Shown here: positions 25,624 to 35,563 of the stretch, one piece after another | Position numbering within the stretch: position 1 is the stretch's first letter | Layout: every line of letters begins with the position of its first letter | Source: Eubacteriales bacterium | Lineage (GTDB): Bacteria > Bacillota > Clostridia > Acetivibrionales > JANLFN01 | DNA: 57,891 bases | Assembly (NCBI GenBank): GCA_024655885.1 | Contig: JANLFN010000015.1 | Span: 1-57,891, forward strand | Direction: 5' to 3' | Program-made: the position numbers and the translations under genes | The notes under the pieces: model-generated | Told to the model about the DNA's origin: nothing | The model's database searches: none | Seen by the model: only the letters and a program-made list of their open reading frames with translations

Positions 25624-27252
25624 ATGAGACTTACAGGTGCACAGGCAGTAATAAAAGCGCTGGAAATAGAAGGCGTGGAATACATTTTCGGATATCCCGG
25701 AGCGGCCATATGTCCGTTTTACGACGCGCTGCTTGATTCGGGAATCAAGCACATCCTCACCAGGAATGAGCAGGGGGCTGTTCACGCTGCCAGCGGATAT
25801 GCGCGTGTTACGGGAAAGGTGGGGGTGTGTGTGGCCACATCCGGTCCCGGCGCTACGAATTTGATTACGGGGATTGCAACGGCATACATGGATTCCATAC
25901 CTGTGGTCGCTATTACAGGACAGGTGTCTTCAGAGCTTATAGGGAAGGATGTTTTTCAGGAAGCCGATATCACAGGGGCCACGGCACCCTTTTGCAAGAA
26001 TAACTATCTGGTTAAGAAGGTTCAAAACCTGCCCAGGATCATGAAGGAAGCCTTCCACATTGCCGGAACAGGACGTCCCGGACCCGTGCTCATCGATATC
26101 CCTGTGGATGTCCAGATGAAGGATTTCAATTTTGAATATCCGGAAACGGTGGATATTAGAGGCTACAAACCCACTTACAAGGGACACGCCCTGCAGATAA
26201 GGAAAATTGCGGAGGCCATAGGAAAGGCGAAGGCTCCCGTGATCTGCGCCGGGGGCGGAATAATCAATGCCAATGCCTCCGGTGAACTGGTGGAATTGGC
26301 GGAGAGATGCCGCATCCCTGTGGCCACCACTTTTATGGGCATCGGTTCCATGCCTTCCAGGCATGAGCTGAACCTGGGCATGCTGGGGTCTCACGGCGTT
26401 TACCCGGCGAATTACGCAGTCCATAACGCGGACCTTGTCATAATCCTGGGCGCCCGGGTGGGCGACAGGGCCATGGGAACCGCCAGAAAGATTGCCGAGA
26501 AGGCAAAGATCGTCCATATCGATATTGACCCCGCTGAAATAGGCAAGAACATCGAGGCCACCATACCGGTGGTGGGCGATGTCAGGCTTATATTGAAGGA
26601 CCTGCTTGACATTGTGGCCAAAGGCAATGTGGACAAGTGGAATGAAGCAATTCAAAAGATAAAGAGAGAACACCCGCTGAAATCCGGGCAGGAAAGCGGC
26701 CAGAACTGGGTTAAGCCCCAATATCTGCTTACTTTGCTGTCTGAGATGACAGCAGAGGATGACATCATTACAACGGAGGTGGGACAAAACCAGATATGGG
26801 CTGCAAATTACTATAACGTGAGGAAACCCAGAACTTTTATCTCGTCGGGGGGCATGGGGACCATGGGCTACGGGCTCCCATCCTCGGTGGGCGCTAAAAT
26901 CGGCTCGCAGGGGCAAAGGGTCATTACGGTAGGTGGGGACGGAAGCTTTCAAATGTCCATGCAGGAGCTTGGGACCATAAAGCAGTACAAGCTGGGCATT
27001 AAAATGATCATATTCAACAATTCCAGGCTGGGGATGGTAAGGGAACTGCAGAAGAAGCAGTACAGGGGACGCTATTCCCAGGTGTTTCTGGACGAAAACC
27101 CTGATTTTGTAAAGCTGGTCCAAGCCTATGGCTTTAAGGGAGAGAGGATAACCGTCAACTCTGAGGTAAGAGGGGCTTTGGAGCGCATGCTGGCAGACGA
27201 TACACCGTACCTGCTGGAGTGCATGGTGGACCCGGAGGAACCAACGCTGTAG
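25624..27252 (+). CDS. ilvB: Acetolactate synthase large subunit
   Basis: This 542-residue ThDP- and FAD-dependent enzyme condenses two pyruvates, or pyruvate and 2-oxobutyrate, in the first shared step of valine, leucine and isoleucine synthesis. The catalytic Glu lies in RNEQGAVHAASGYAR. The ThDP metal motif runs from GGDGSFQMSMQELGTI to FNNSRLGMVRELQ. ATG 25624 is seven bases after GAGGAG. The ATG at 25618 is only one base from that site and is unlikely. It is the first gene of an operon with ilvN, ilvC, leuA and cimA and is controlled by the T-box leader. Confidence 0.97.
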   Translation: MRLTGAQAVIKALEIEGVEYIFGYPGAAICPFYDALLDSGIKHILTRNEQGAVHAASGYARVTGKVGVCVATSGPGATNLITGIATAYMDSIPVVAITGQVSSELIGKDVFQEADITGATAPFCKNNYLVKKVQNLPRIMKEAFHIAGTGRPGPVLIDIPVDVQMKDFNFEYPETVDIRGYKPTYKGHALQIRKIAEAIGKAKAPVICAGGGIINANASGELVELAERCRIPVATTFMGIGSMPSRHELNLGMLGSHGVYPANYAVHNADLVIILGARVGDRAMGTARKIAEKAKIVHIDIDPAEIGKNIEATIPVVGDVRLILKDLLDIVAKGNVDKWNEAIQKIKREHPLKSGQESGQNWVKPQYLLTLLSEMTAEDDIITTEVGQNQIWAANYYNVRKPRTFISSGGMGTMGYGLPSSVGAKIGSQGQRVITVGGDGSFQMSMQELGTIKQYKLGIKMIIFNNSRLGMVRELQKKQYRGRYSQVFLDENPDFVKLVQAYGFKGERITVNSEVRGALERMLADDTPYLLECMVDPEEPTL

Positions 27253-27407
27253 GGGAGTGGAAAAACCCCTTGGCGTTGAAGGTCTAATGCTGAAAATAGG
27301 AAAGTGAAATCTATCTATAAATCGGTTGACAGTTGAGAGTGAAGGCTGGAGGCATGGCCCTCAACCCTCCGTTCTCAATTCTCAACGGAAGACGGGGAGG
27401 AATAATC

Positions 27408-28923
<1,516 letters not shown>

Positions 28924-29230
28924 GGCCAAGGCTGAGGCAAAAAGGGCTGAGAAGCTGAGACTGCAGAAGGGCTCTGGAGAAAGACAAGGTTGAGGTTGAA
29001 GAAGAGCTCCGGAGAGGGGCAAGGCTGAGGTAGAACCTGCTGAGAGGCTGAAGCGGCAAGGCTGGAAAGCTGAGAGATGAAGAAAAGAGAGATAAGGAGA
29101 TGAAAGCTGAGGTTAAGGCGGAGACTCTATTGGGTTCAGGGCATAAAAGTGATTTTTCTTAACCTTAGCCTCGGCATGTATTTATTTTTCAGATATTTAA
29201 GAATATGGGATTGATGAAAGGAGGGGGCCC
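28924..29230. other. Purine-rich spacer between ilvC and leuA
   Basis: 307 bases. The first 190 are strongly purine-biased on the plus strand, with AAGGCTGAGG-type units recurring near 28925, 29020 and 29107. Near the end, GCTGAGGTTAAG (about 29107-29118) can pair with CTTAACCTTAGC (about 29158-29169) with one wobble. No frame with a ribosome site is present except the leuA start. It is either a degenerate repeat array or a structured spacer within the operon. Confidence 0.5.
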
Positions 29231-30763
29231 ATGCCTGCCCAGGTTAAAATTTTTGATACGACTTTGAGAGACGGAGAGCAAACTCCGGGTGTAAATTTAA
29301 ATATCCAGGAGAAGCTGGAAATAGCCAGGCAGCTTGCCCGGATGAGGGTGGATGTGATTGAGGCGGGGTTTGCCATAGCTTCACCCGGCGATTTTGAAGC
29401 GGTGAAAGCCATTGCGGAGAATGTGAAGGGTGTCACGGTGGCCAGCCTTTGCCGGGCGGTGGAAAAGGACATCGACCGGGCGTGGGAAGCGGTCCGCTAC
29501 GCGGAGAGGCCTAGAATCCACACCTTTATCGCCACCTCGGATATCCATATGCAATACAAGCTGAAAATGAGCGAGGAAGAGGTTTTTCAACGGGCGGTAG
29601 GAATGGTGAAGTACGCAAAGAAATTCTGTGAGGATGTAGAATTTTCTGCAGAAGACGCAAGCAGAAGCAAGCCCGAATTTTTATACAGGATACTGGAAGG
29701 CGTCATCAAGGCGGGAGCAACGGTGGTCAATATACCGGATACAGTGGGCTATTCCACTCCGGAGGAGTTCGGGAGGCTCATCAGGAACATTAGGGAAAAC
29801 GTGGACGGCATCCATAAGGTGGAAATCAGCGTGCACTGCCATAACGATCTGGGAATGGCCACGGCAAACACGCTGTCTGCCTTATTGAACGGTGCGGTGC
29901 AGCTGGAGTGCACGGTGAACGGACTGGGTGAAAGAGCCGGAAATGCGGCTCTGGAAGAAATCATCATGGCTATCGGTACGAGGAAGGACTTCTTTGGCAT
30001 CGGACACAACATAGACACAACGCAAATTTATAGGACCAGCAAACTAGTGAGCAGCCTGACCGGTGTGAACGTCCAGCCCAATAAGGCTGTGGTGGGGGCC
30101 AATGCCTTTGCCCATGAGTCGGGCATTCACCAGCACGGCGTGATGTCGGAAAAGAGCACCTATGAGATCATGACTCCCGAATCCATCGGACTGGGGCAAA
30201 ACAGGATGGTCCTGGGGAAGCTTTCGGGGAGACATGCCTTTGAAGAGAAGCTGAAGGAACTGGGCTACAGCCTGGCTCCCGAGGAAATTCAAAAAGCCTT
30301 TGAAAAGTTCAAGGACCTTGCGGACAAGAAAAAGGTGGTTTTAGACAGGGATATTGAAGCCCTTGTAGGGGAAAAGGTTTCCCAGGTTCCGGAAATATTC
30401 CAGTTGGACAGCTTCCAGATCAGTAGCGGCAATAAGGTGGTTTCTACATCCATGGTTAGCCTGGTGAGAAACGGCGAAACCATAACCGAGGCCGCCACAG
30501 GAGACGGACCGGTGGATGCTGCCTTCAACGCATTGGAAAGGGCCGTCGGATTCAGCATGGAGCTGGAGGATTACAGGCTGGGGGCTGTCACCGAGGGGAA
30601 GGACGCCCTGGGCGAAGTTACGGTGAGGGTGACAAAGGACGGCAATTCCTTTGTAGGCAGAGGTGTAAGCACCGATGTGATTGAGGCCAGCGTCAAGGCG
30701 TACATGAATGCCATCAACAGGGCCATCAGCGAATTGGGAGAAAATATTATAGGAAAAAGCTGA
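29231..30763 (+). CDS. leuA: 2-isopropylmalate synthase
   Basis: This 510-residue enzyme condenses acetyl-CoA with 2-oxoisovalerate in the committed step to leucine. The TIM-barrel domain starts with [16 protein letters not shown], bearing the catalytic Arg and metal Asp, and includes the [12 protein letters not shown] metal site near residue 204. The C-terminal regulatory LeuA dimer domain spans about 390-505 and is usually the site of leucine feedback. The ATG follows AGGAGGGGG. It belongs to the T-box controlled operon; leuBCD are not seen in this window. Confidence 0.96.
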   Translation: MPAQVKIFDTTLRDGEQTPGVNLNIQEKLEIARQLARMRVDVIEAGFAIASPGDFEAVKAIAENVKGVTVASLCRAVEKDIDRAWEAVRYAERPRIHTFIATSDIHMQYKLKMSEEEVFQRAVGMVKYAKKFCEDVEFSAEDASRSKPEFLYRILEGVIKAGATVVNIPDTVGYSTPEEFGRLIRNIRENVDGIHKVEISVHCHNDLGMATANTLSALLNGAVQLECTVNGLGERAGNAALEEIIMAIGTRKDFFGIGHNIDTTQIYRTSKLVSSLTGVNVQPNKAVVGANAFAHESGIHQHGVMSEKSTYEIMTPESIGLGQNRMVLGKLSGRHAFEEKLKELGYSLAPEEIQKAFEKFKDLADKKKVVLDRDIEALVGEKVSQVPEIFQLDSFQISSGNKVVSTSMVSLVRNGETITEAATGDGPVDAAFNALERAVGFSMELEDYRLGAVTEGKDALGEVTVRVTKDGNSFVGRGVSTDVIEASVKAYMNAINRAISELGENIIGKS

Positions 30764-30857
30764 GAGTGCGGAGCCGGGAGGGTTTGCAAAAGAGGCCGTG
30801 AACCATAGGCATCCCCATCTCCCGCCCTCCGGCTCATCTTGCAAGAGAGGTGATGAA

Positions 30858-32423
30858 ATGAATAAAATCGTGATATATGATTCTACGCTCAGAGACGGTG
30901 CCCAGGCTCAGGGCATTTCTTTTACCCTTGAGGATAAGCTGAAGATTGTAGAGAGGCTTGACAGGCTGGGGGTCAGCTATATAGAGGCCGGGAACCCGGG
31001 CTCAAACCCCAAGGACCAGGAGTTTTTCGACAGGGTGAAGAAGATCCAATTCAAGCACGCCAAGGTTATTGCCTTTGGGAGCACAAGGAGGGTCAACACG
31101 CCCGTGGAGGAGGACGCAAACCTCAGATCCCTTTTACAGGCGGACACCTCTTCTGTGGCAATTTTTGGGAAGAGCTGGGATTTTCATGTGACCGACGTCC
31201 TCAGGACCACTCTGGATGAAAATTTGAGAATGATCTCCGAGACCGTGGCTTTCCTTAAGAAGAACGGCAAGGAGGTTATCTATGATGCGGAGCACTTTTT
31301 CGACGGGTACAAAGCCAACCCCGGGTATGCCATGAAAACTCTGCAAGCCGCATATGATGCGGGAGCGGACTGCCTGTGCCTGTGCGATACAAACGGGGGT
31401 ACCTTTCCTTTGGACATTTATGAAATGACGGCAAAAGTGGTGAAGGAATTCCATGGGACTGTGGGAATCCACTGCCATAACGACAACGGCATGGGGGTGG
31501 CCAACTCCATTATGGCGGTGCAGGCGGGCGCGCTGCAGGTCCAGGGCACCATGAACGGCTTTGGGGAGCGGTGCGGCAATGCAAACCTCTGCACCATCAT
31601 CCCCAACCTCCAGCTGAAAATGGGTTACAGCTGCATACCGGAAGAGAATATGAAAAAGATGACTTCTACCGCCAGGTATATCAGTGAAATAGCCAACGTG
31701 ACCCACGACGAAAGGTCGCCTTATGTGGGAAGGTACGCCTTCGCCCATAAAGCCGGAATGCATGCGGATGCTGTCAATAAAGCGACGGAAGCGTATGAGC
31801 ATATCGACCCGGAAGCGGTGGGAAACGCGAGGAGCTTCCTGATGTCTGAAGTGGCGGGCCGCAGTGCGGTACTGAGCGTCATTAACGAGGTGGATGCGAC
31901 CCTTACCAAGGACTCGCCGGAGACCAAGCTTGTACTGGATAAGCTCAAGGAAATGGAGTATGAGGGCTACCAGTATGAGGGCGCGGAAAGCTCCTTTGAG
32001 CTGGTGGTGAGAAAGGTGCTGGGGAAATATCATCCGGCCTTTGATTTAAGGGAGTTTAAGGTTATCATCAACGAGCCTTCCATTGAGGGGATCAACTCGT
32101 CGGCCATGATAAAAATCAATGTGGACGGGCAGAGCGAGATTACCGCCTCCGAGGGCGACGGACCCGTAAACGCGCTAGATAAGGCCGTAAGAAAGGCATT
32201 AGAGAGGTTTTATCCCCAGATAAGCCGGATGAAGCTGACGGATTACAAGGTTAGGGTATTGGATTCGACTTCGGCAACGGCGGCAAAAGTCCGGGTTTTG
32301 ATTGAATCGACGGACGGGGAAAAGGTATGGACTACGGTAGGCGTTTCTACCGATATTATAGATGCAAGCTGGAAAGCGCTTGTGGATTCCATAGAATACA
32401 AGCTGATTAAGGACAAATCTTGA
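30858..32423 (+). CDS. cimA: (R)-citramalate synthase
   Basis: This 521-residue LeuA paralogue condenses acetyl-CoA and pyruvate to citramalate. That gives a threonine-independent route to 2-oxobutyrate and isoleucine. It shows YDSTLRDGAQAQGISFTLED, IEAGNPGSNPKD, HCHNDNGMGVANS and a C-terminal regulatory domain ending in the STDIIDASWKALVDSIEY region. The diverged first motif (GAQAQ instead of GEQTPG) distinguishes CimA from LeuA. ATG 30858 follows GAGAGGTG. The 94-base spacer after leuA holds a GAGCCGG..CCGGCTC hairpin. It is the last clear enzyme gene of the operon. Confidence 0.93.
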   Translation: MNKIVIYDSTLRDGAQAQGISFTLEDKLKIVERLDRLGVSYIEAGNPGSNPKDQEFFDRVKKIQFKHAKVIAFGSTRRVNTPVEEDANLRSLLQADTSSVAIFGKSWDFHVTDVLRTTLDENLRMISETVAFLKKNGKEVIYDAEHFFDGYKANPGYAMKTLQAAYDAGADCLCLCDTNGGTFPLDIYEMTAKVVKEFHGTVGIHCHNDNGMGVANSIMAVQAGALQVQGTMNGFGERCGNANLCTIIPNLQLKMGYSCIPEENMKKMTSTARYISEIANVTHDERSPYVGRYAFAHKAGMHADAVNKATEAYEHIDPEAVGNARSFLMSEVAGRSAVLSVINEVDATLTKDSPETKLVLDKLKEMEYEGYQYEGAESSFELVVRKVLGKYHPAFDLREFKVIINEPSIEGINSSAMIKINVDGQSEITASEGDGPVNALDKAVRKALERFYPQISRMKLTDYKVRVLDSTSATAAKVRVLIESTDGEKVWTTVGVSTDIIDASWKALVDSIEYKLIKDKS

Positions 32424-32444
32424 GTTCCGGAACAGGAGAGCAAC

Positions 32445-32699
32445 TTGCGTTTAAGTGGAAAGCTGGTTAAAGGTACAAAGGTAATAAAGGAAACATCCGT
32501 TGAGAGAAATGAGGATGCTCCATACAGGGATCTGCTGGAGAACTGCCTGTTAGACCTCTGCCGGGAGCTTGACATTCAGGTCCCTTTATGGCTCAAAAAA
32601 AACACCAGGGAGTTTGTCCTATACCGCCGGACTTCTTTTACAAAAGAACACTTCATGGAGGGGATCAAGTTCGACAGGTTTGAGATCAGGGTGGAGTAA
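32445..32699 (+). CDS. Conserved hypothetical protein, 84 residues
   Basis: This small soluble protein starts with TTG behind CAGGAGAG. Its sequence MRLSGKLVKGTKVIKE and later LLDLCRELDIQVPLWLKKNTREF has the look of a family conserved in Clostridia. The second half is rich in Arg, Phe and Lys (FVLYRRTSFTKEHFMEG), which could suit nucleic-acid or protein binding. No domain name can be given. It lies 21 bases after cimA and before a terminator, so it is probably co-transcribed as the last gene of the ilv-leu operon. Function unknown. Confidence 0.75.
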   Translation: MRLSGKLVKGTKVIKETSVERNEDAPYRDLLENCLLDLCRELDIQVPLWLKKNTREFVLYRRTSFTKEHFMEGIKFDRFEIRVE

Positions 32700-32718
32700 A
32701 GGGCATCTTCCCCAAGGG

Positions 32719-32748
32719 AATAAGGCCGGACAAGGTCCGCCTTATTTT
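32719..32748 (+). terminator. Terminator at the end of the ilv-leu operon
   Basis: AATAAGGC..GGAC loop GTCC..GCCTTATT followed by TTT. Confidence 0.85.
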
Positions 32749-32755
32749 GATGCTT

Positions 32756-32785
32756 AAAAAAATAGTCAAAAAGACTATTTTTTTG
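32756..32785. terminator. Second, bidirectional terminator-like hairpin
   Basis: A-rich AAAAAAATAGTC, loop AAAAA, then GACTATTTTTTT. It can terminate in both directions and insulates the ilv-leu operon from the next promoter. Confidence 0.7.
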
Positions 32786-32814
32786 TTTACAAAATACAAT
32801 AAACACTTTATAAT
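32786..32814 (+). promoter_or_regulatory. Promoter upstream of the interrupted L,D-transpeptidase gene
   Basis: TTTACA (32786-32791) and TATAAT (32809-32814) with a 17-base spacer. Confidence 0.75.
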
Positions 32815-32819
32815 ATAAT

Positions 32820-32939
32820 TATTGTTATATAATTAACAAACTCACGGCACTATTTGACGCCGGGAGATTTTATTCCTCCTTAAAATATAGATTTGCATAA
32901 GGAACATTCCACACCAAAATGTTCCTTATGCATTTTTTT
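32820..32939 (+). promoter_or_regulatory. Leader with strong terminator before the L,D-transpeptidase
   Basis: The transcript from the 32786 promoter would contain CGGC/GCCG and GGAG/CTCC hairpins. A perfect 14-base stem follows, GCATAAGGAACATT (32895-32908) with its complement at 32918-32931, and then seven T's. Transcription should mostly stop about 90 bases before the gene. This is either an attenuator or a short stand-alone RNA of about 120 bases. No known riboswitch class was recognised. Confidence 0.55.
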
Positions 32940-33026
32940 AGCTGTCCCCACCCTGCCCGCCTTCTATTCGCCCTGTCTGGTACATATATTTATCTTGTAT
33001 GCAGGTTTTGTAGGCAGGTGAATGGG

Positions 33027-33389
33027 TTGAAAAGAAAAGCTGTTACAATATCAATGATTTTTCTTGCTGTTTTAACCTTATTTAAAATTGCAGGAGATTA
33101 TTACAGTGAAATGGGCCGGGGCCAAACGGAAACTCCGGCTGCAAAAAAGGCGGATTACTGCATATTCATTGAAATAGAGGATAAGACCCTGTATTTGCTG
33201 CAGGATGGGAAATGCATAAAGGAATATCCCATTGCTTCCGGGAAGTCCGGAATGCCGTCCCCCATCGGATTCTGGAAAATAACCGACAAAAGCGACTGGG
33301 GGGAGGGCTTCGGGGGAAGATGGATGGGACTTAACGTACCGTGGGGGAAGTGCCAACAGGAACACTTTCATCAAGGGAAACCGTTGTAA
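33027..33389 (+). pseudogene. L,D-transpeptidase, N-terminal part, interrupted by the 4-kb element
   Basis: This is the N-terminal 104 codons of a YkuD-type L,D-transpeptidase, followed by 16 codons of element sequence and a stop. It has a membrane anchor (about 5-24) and the first half of the YkuD domain, with YCIFIEIEDKTLYLLQDG and PSPIGFWKITDKSDWGEGFG. The frame runs to NVPWG at the junction (33339-33348). The catalytic His and Cys motifs are missing here and lie at 37355-37430 beyond the element. TTG 33027 follows AGGTG; a GTG three codons earlier is also possible. In this arrangement the enzyme must be inactive. Confidence 0.85.
33339..33365. repeat. attL: core repeat plus recombinase arm
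   Basis: Core CCGTGGGGGA (33339-33348) joined to AGTGC and arm CAACAGGAACAC (33354-33365). The sequence left of the core is transpeptidase coding sequence, and to the right is element. Confidence 0.85.
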
Positions 33390-33446
33390 TGCATTTCCCT
33401 TCTCCCAGTGCCCCGTAACAGAATTCGGTTTGGGAAGAATTACAAC

Positions 33447-33472
33447 AAAAAAACCGGCGCTTTGTCTGCCGG
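33447..33472 (-). terminator. Terminator of the element's coiled-coil gene
   Basis: On the minus strand, CCGGC/GCCGG with a nine-base loop followed by seven T's, just after the stop codon at 33481. Confidence 0.8.
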
Positions 33473-33480
33473 CCTGATAT

Positions 33481-33846
33481 CTATTTCACTCTTTTCAGGA
33501 TAATATCATGTTCATTCAATTTTGCATCAACGCCAATTACATAGTCTGTGACGACCTTCATATTTTTTTCAATGGAATCTGTTTTCTTTTCCAGGATATC
33601 AACCCTCATATCAAGATGATCCACTTTTTGCTCTATTCTTTCCAATCTATTCTCAATGCTGTCAGCTCTGCGGGTTAAGGCCTCTTGTCCCTCTGCTACC
33701 GCTTTAATATCCTTTTCAAGTTTTTCAACTAATGTACCTGTATGTATTTTGATTCCTTCAAGTTTTTCATCAAACCTCTTTTCCATTTTTTCCATACTTG
33801 ATTCAAACATATCTTTTATGACAACAAGTAATTCATCATTGTTCAT
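33481..33846 (-). CDS. Coiled-coil protein, element cargo
   Basis: This 121-residue protein is almost entirely heptad-patterned coiled coil, with units such as ADSIENRLERIEQKVDHLDM and RVDILEKKTDSIEKNMKVV. It ends in VTDYVIGVDAKLNEHDIIL. Proteins of this type in Clostridia are often unnamed and resemble the haemolysin XhlA-like or DUF1640 coiled-coil class, but I cannot assign one. There is no membrane segment. ATG 33846 lies behind AGGAGG with nine bases spacing. It is inside the mobile element, next to attL, and followed by its own terminator. Confidence 0.75.
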   Translation of the reverse strand: MNNDELLVVIKDMFESSMEKMEKRFDEKLEGIKIHTGTLVEKLEKDIKAVAEGQEALTRRADSIENRLERIEQKVDHLDMRVDILEKKTDSIEKNMKVVTDYVIGVDAKLNEHDIILKRVK

Positions 33847-34105
33847 GAAAAAATTTCCTCCTTCGTCAGGTAAAAACATTATATCATATCTCCTGACTTT
33901 TTAAAGGACTAAAATCAATCCAGGACAAGGGACGGGACTGTCAAAAGTCCTGAATGCTTATACCGGTGTATTTCAGACAGCCCCGGCTTTAAAAGTTCCT
34001 CCCAGTGACAAAACTATTTTATTGCACAAAAAATAGTTTCATCACTCTATGCGAAAACTCCATAGTTATAAAAATTTATTTTTGTAATTATTCATAGTTT
34101 TAGCG

Positions 34106-34600
34106 CTAGGCTTTTATGTTTTTCTGCACGGTAATCCTATCCGTGCTGCAGTGAATGAGCCGGATTAAATCCTTAGGGGACAATTCAATTTGACGGCCTG
34201 TTTTCCCTGCGCTTACAATGAATGTGTCCAGCGCGTTGCAGGAGCTGTCCAGCACCGTCTTATACTCTTTTTTCATCCCGATGGGTGAGCACCCTCCCCG
34301 GATATAACCCGTAACCTTATTGATGTCCGCAACCTTGATCATCTCCACGGCTTTTTCGTTCACCGCCCTTGCCGCCGCTTTTAAATCAAGCTCCTCCGCC
34401 ACAGGAATGACAAACACATAGTATTCTCTGCTGGACCCCTGGGTCACAAGGGTTTTATACACCTTTTCAACAGGCTGCCCTATTTTTTCCGCAACCGAAA
34501 TACCGTCAACCAAGCCGTCGCTGTGGTCGTAAGTATACGTGCTGTATGGAATTCCCGCCTTATCGAGAATCCGCATGGCATTTGTCTTTGAATTGGTCAA
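34106..34600 (-). CDS. ybaK: YbaK/EbsC-type aminoacyl-tRNA deacylase, element cargo
   Basis: This 164-residue protein of the YbaK/ProX family hydrolyses mischarged Cys-tRNA(Pro) or related aminoacyl-tRNAs. Family stretches are GVDGISVAEKIG-like DGISVAEKIGQPVEKVYKTL, then KAAARAVNEKAVEMI, the glycine-rich GYIRGGCSPIGMKKEYKTVL and the FIVSAGKTGRQIELSPKDL end. The conserved Lys in KVYKTL is present. The start is TTG at 34600 behind GAGGGATG. It is inside the mobile element, an unusual cargo; the host proS gene lies 14 kb to the right. It may simply have been picked up as a passenger. Confidence 0.88.
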   Translation of the reverse strand: MTNSKTNAMRILDKAGIPYSTYTYDHSDGLVDGISVAEKIGQPVEKVYKTLVTQGSSREYYVFVIPVAEELDLKAAARAVNEKAVEMIKVADINKVTGYIRGGCSPIGMKKEYKTVLDSSCNALDTFIVSAGKTGRQIELSPKDLIRLIHCSTDRITVQKNIKA

Positions 34601-34665
34601 TTTTCATCCCTCATTTTATGATAAACGTCAACACCAATCATATGCTTAAAAAGATTTCTCCGCCC

Positions 34666-34773
34666 TCACATGGACTTCCTTTTCATTTTTTGCAGGATGT
34701 ATTCCTTTAAAATTTCTTCAAGGGATTTTTCTCCCTTGAATTCACGGGTGACCTTGACCGCCTTTTTTGACAT
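34666..34773 (-). CDS. 35-residue basic protein beside the recombinase
   Basis: This micro-protein starts MSKKAVKVTREFKGEKSLEE and ends in KRKS M. It has a helical lysine- and glutamate-rich middle. GGGGAGGG lies seven bases upstream of the ATG at 34773, one of the strongest ribosome sites in the element. No domain is recognised. Small basic proteins near large serine recombinases sometimes act as directionality factors that favour excision. That role is a guess here; a function in the element's own expression is equally possible. Confidence 0.6.
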   Translation of the reverse strand: MSKKAVKVTREFKGEKSLEEILKEYILQKMKRKSM

Positions 34774-35082
34774 TTTATCCCTCCCCAGCGTCCCTGTCAG
34801 GGGGCAGGGACATGGACACGTTAAAAGCTTGTTATGTAAAAAGTACCAGGGCCTTTGCCGGTGCGAGCATTCATACATCCGGTTACGGCCCGGTGCCGCG
34901 GGAAGCCACGCACCGTTGCCTGTCCCTATCTTGTTTTAGGTAGAAAAATATTACCGGCATGCTGCCTCCATTATATACTTTTCAGCGGTTTTTAGGTACA
35001 ATAGAATTAAATTTAACATATTTTAGTTCTTATTATAATGAATATACAATTCTGTATGATATTATGATATAAAGGAGGTCAT
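34774..35082. other. Intergenic region inside the mobile element
   Basis: 309 bases between divergent cargo genes. AGGGACA (34806-34812) and TGTCCCT (34921-34927) form a loose inverted pair and resemble the GGGGAC palindromes elsewhere. The right part is AT-rich, and a TATAAT near 35033 with TTAACA upstream may be the promoter of the DUF4231-like gene. No additional gene is seen. Confidence 0.5.
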
Positions 35083-35088
35083 ATGCAT

Positions 35089-35532
35089 ATGGATGAGGCG
35101 GATTTTATGAAACTCAGGGTGGAGGACCAGATCAGCTGGTATGATAAAAAGAGCCGGTTCAATCAGAGCTGGTATAAAGGGCTCAGAATCTGTGAAATTT
35201 CACTGTCCCTGTCCATTCCCCTTTTAACCGCAGTGGTTCCCGACGGATGGGCCAATAAGGTGGTTGTGGGCTCGGTCGGAATTATTGTTGCCGTTACCGC
35301 CGGCGTCCTCCTTCTGTTCAAATTTCAGGAGAATTGGATCCAGTACCGGACAGCCGCCGAAACCTTAAAGCATGAAAAATTCCTGTTTCTGACCGGGGCA
35401 GGCCCATATAATAATGCAGAAAACGCTTTTCCCATTTTTGTTGAAAGAATTGAAAGTCTCATATCGAAAGAGAATGCGAATTGGGCTCAATACGTAAAAA
35501 AAGAAGATAAGAGGGCGGAAGAAAACAGCTGA
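35089..35532 (+). CDS. DUF4231/SLATT-like two-helix membrane protein, element cargo
   Basis: This protein of about 147 residues has a charged N-terminal helix (VEDQISWYDKKSRFNQSWYK), two adjacent transmembrane segments (about 31-50 and 57-78) and a soluble helical tail. The tail contains WIQYRTAAETLKHEKFLFL and ends in lysine-rich sequence. The layout matches DUF4231 proteins, related in shape to the SLATT group, some of which are proposed pore-forming effectors in bacterial conflict systems. AGGAGG fits the ATG at 35089 better than the ATG two codons earlier. It is the only plus-strand gene of the element. A defence function is an inference from family shape only. Confidence 0.7.
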   Translation: MDEADFMKLRVEDQISWYDKKSRFNQSWYKGLRICEISLSLSIPLLTAVVPDGWANKVVVGSVGIIVAVTAGVLLLFKFQENWIQYRTAAETLKHEKFLFLTGAGPYNNAENAFPIFVERIESLISKENANWAQYVKKEDKRAEENS

Positions 35533-35563
35533 AAGGTAAAGCAAAGGTACCAAAATAAAACAA

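Noticed and set aside
25930-27123. 397-codon minus-strand frame opposite ilvB
   Set aside because: Antisense shadow of acetolactate synthase, without ribosome site or recognisable domain.
31134-32033. 299-codon minus-strand frame opposite cimA
   Set aside because: Antisense shadow of citramalate synthase.
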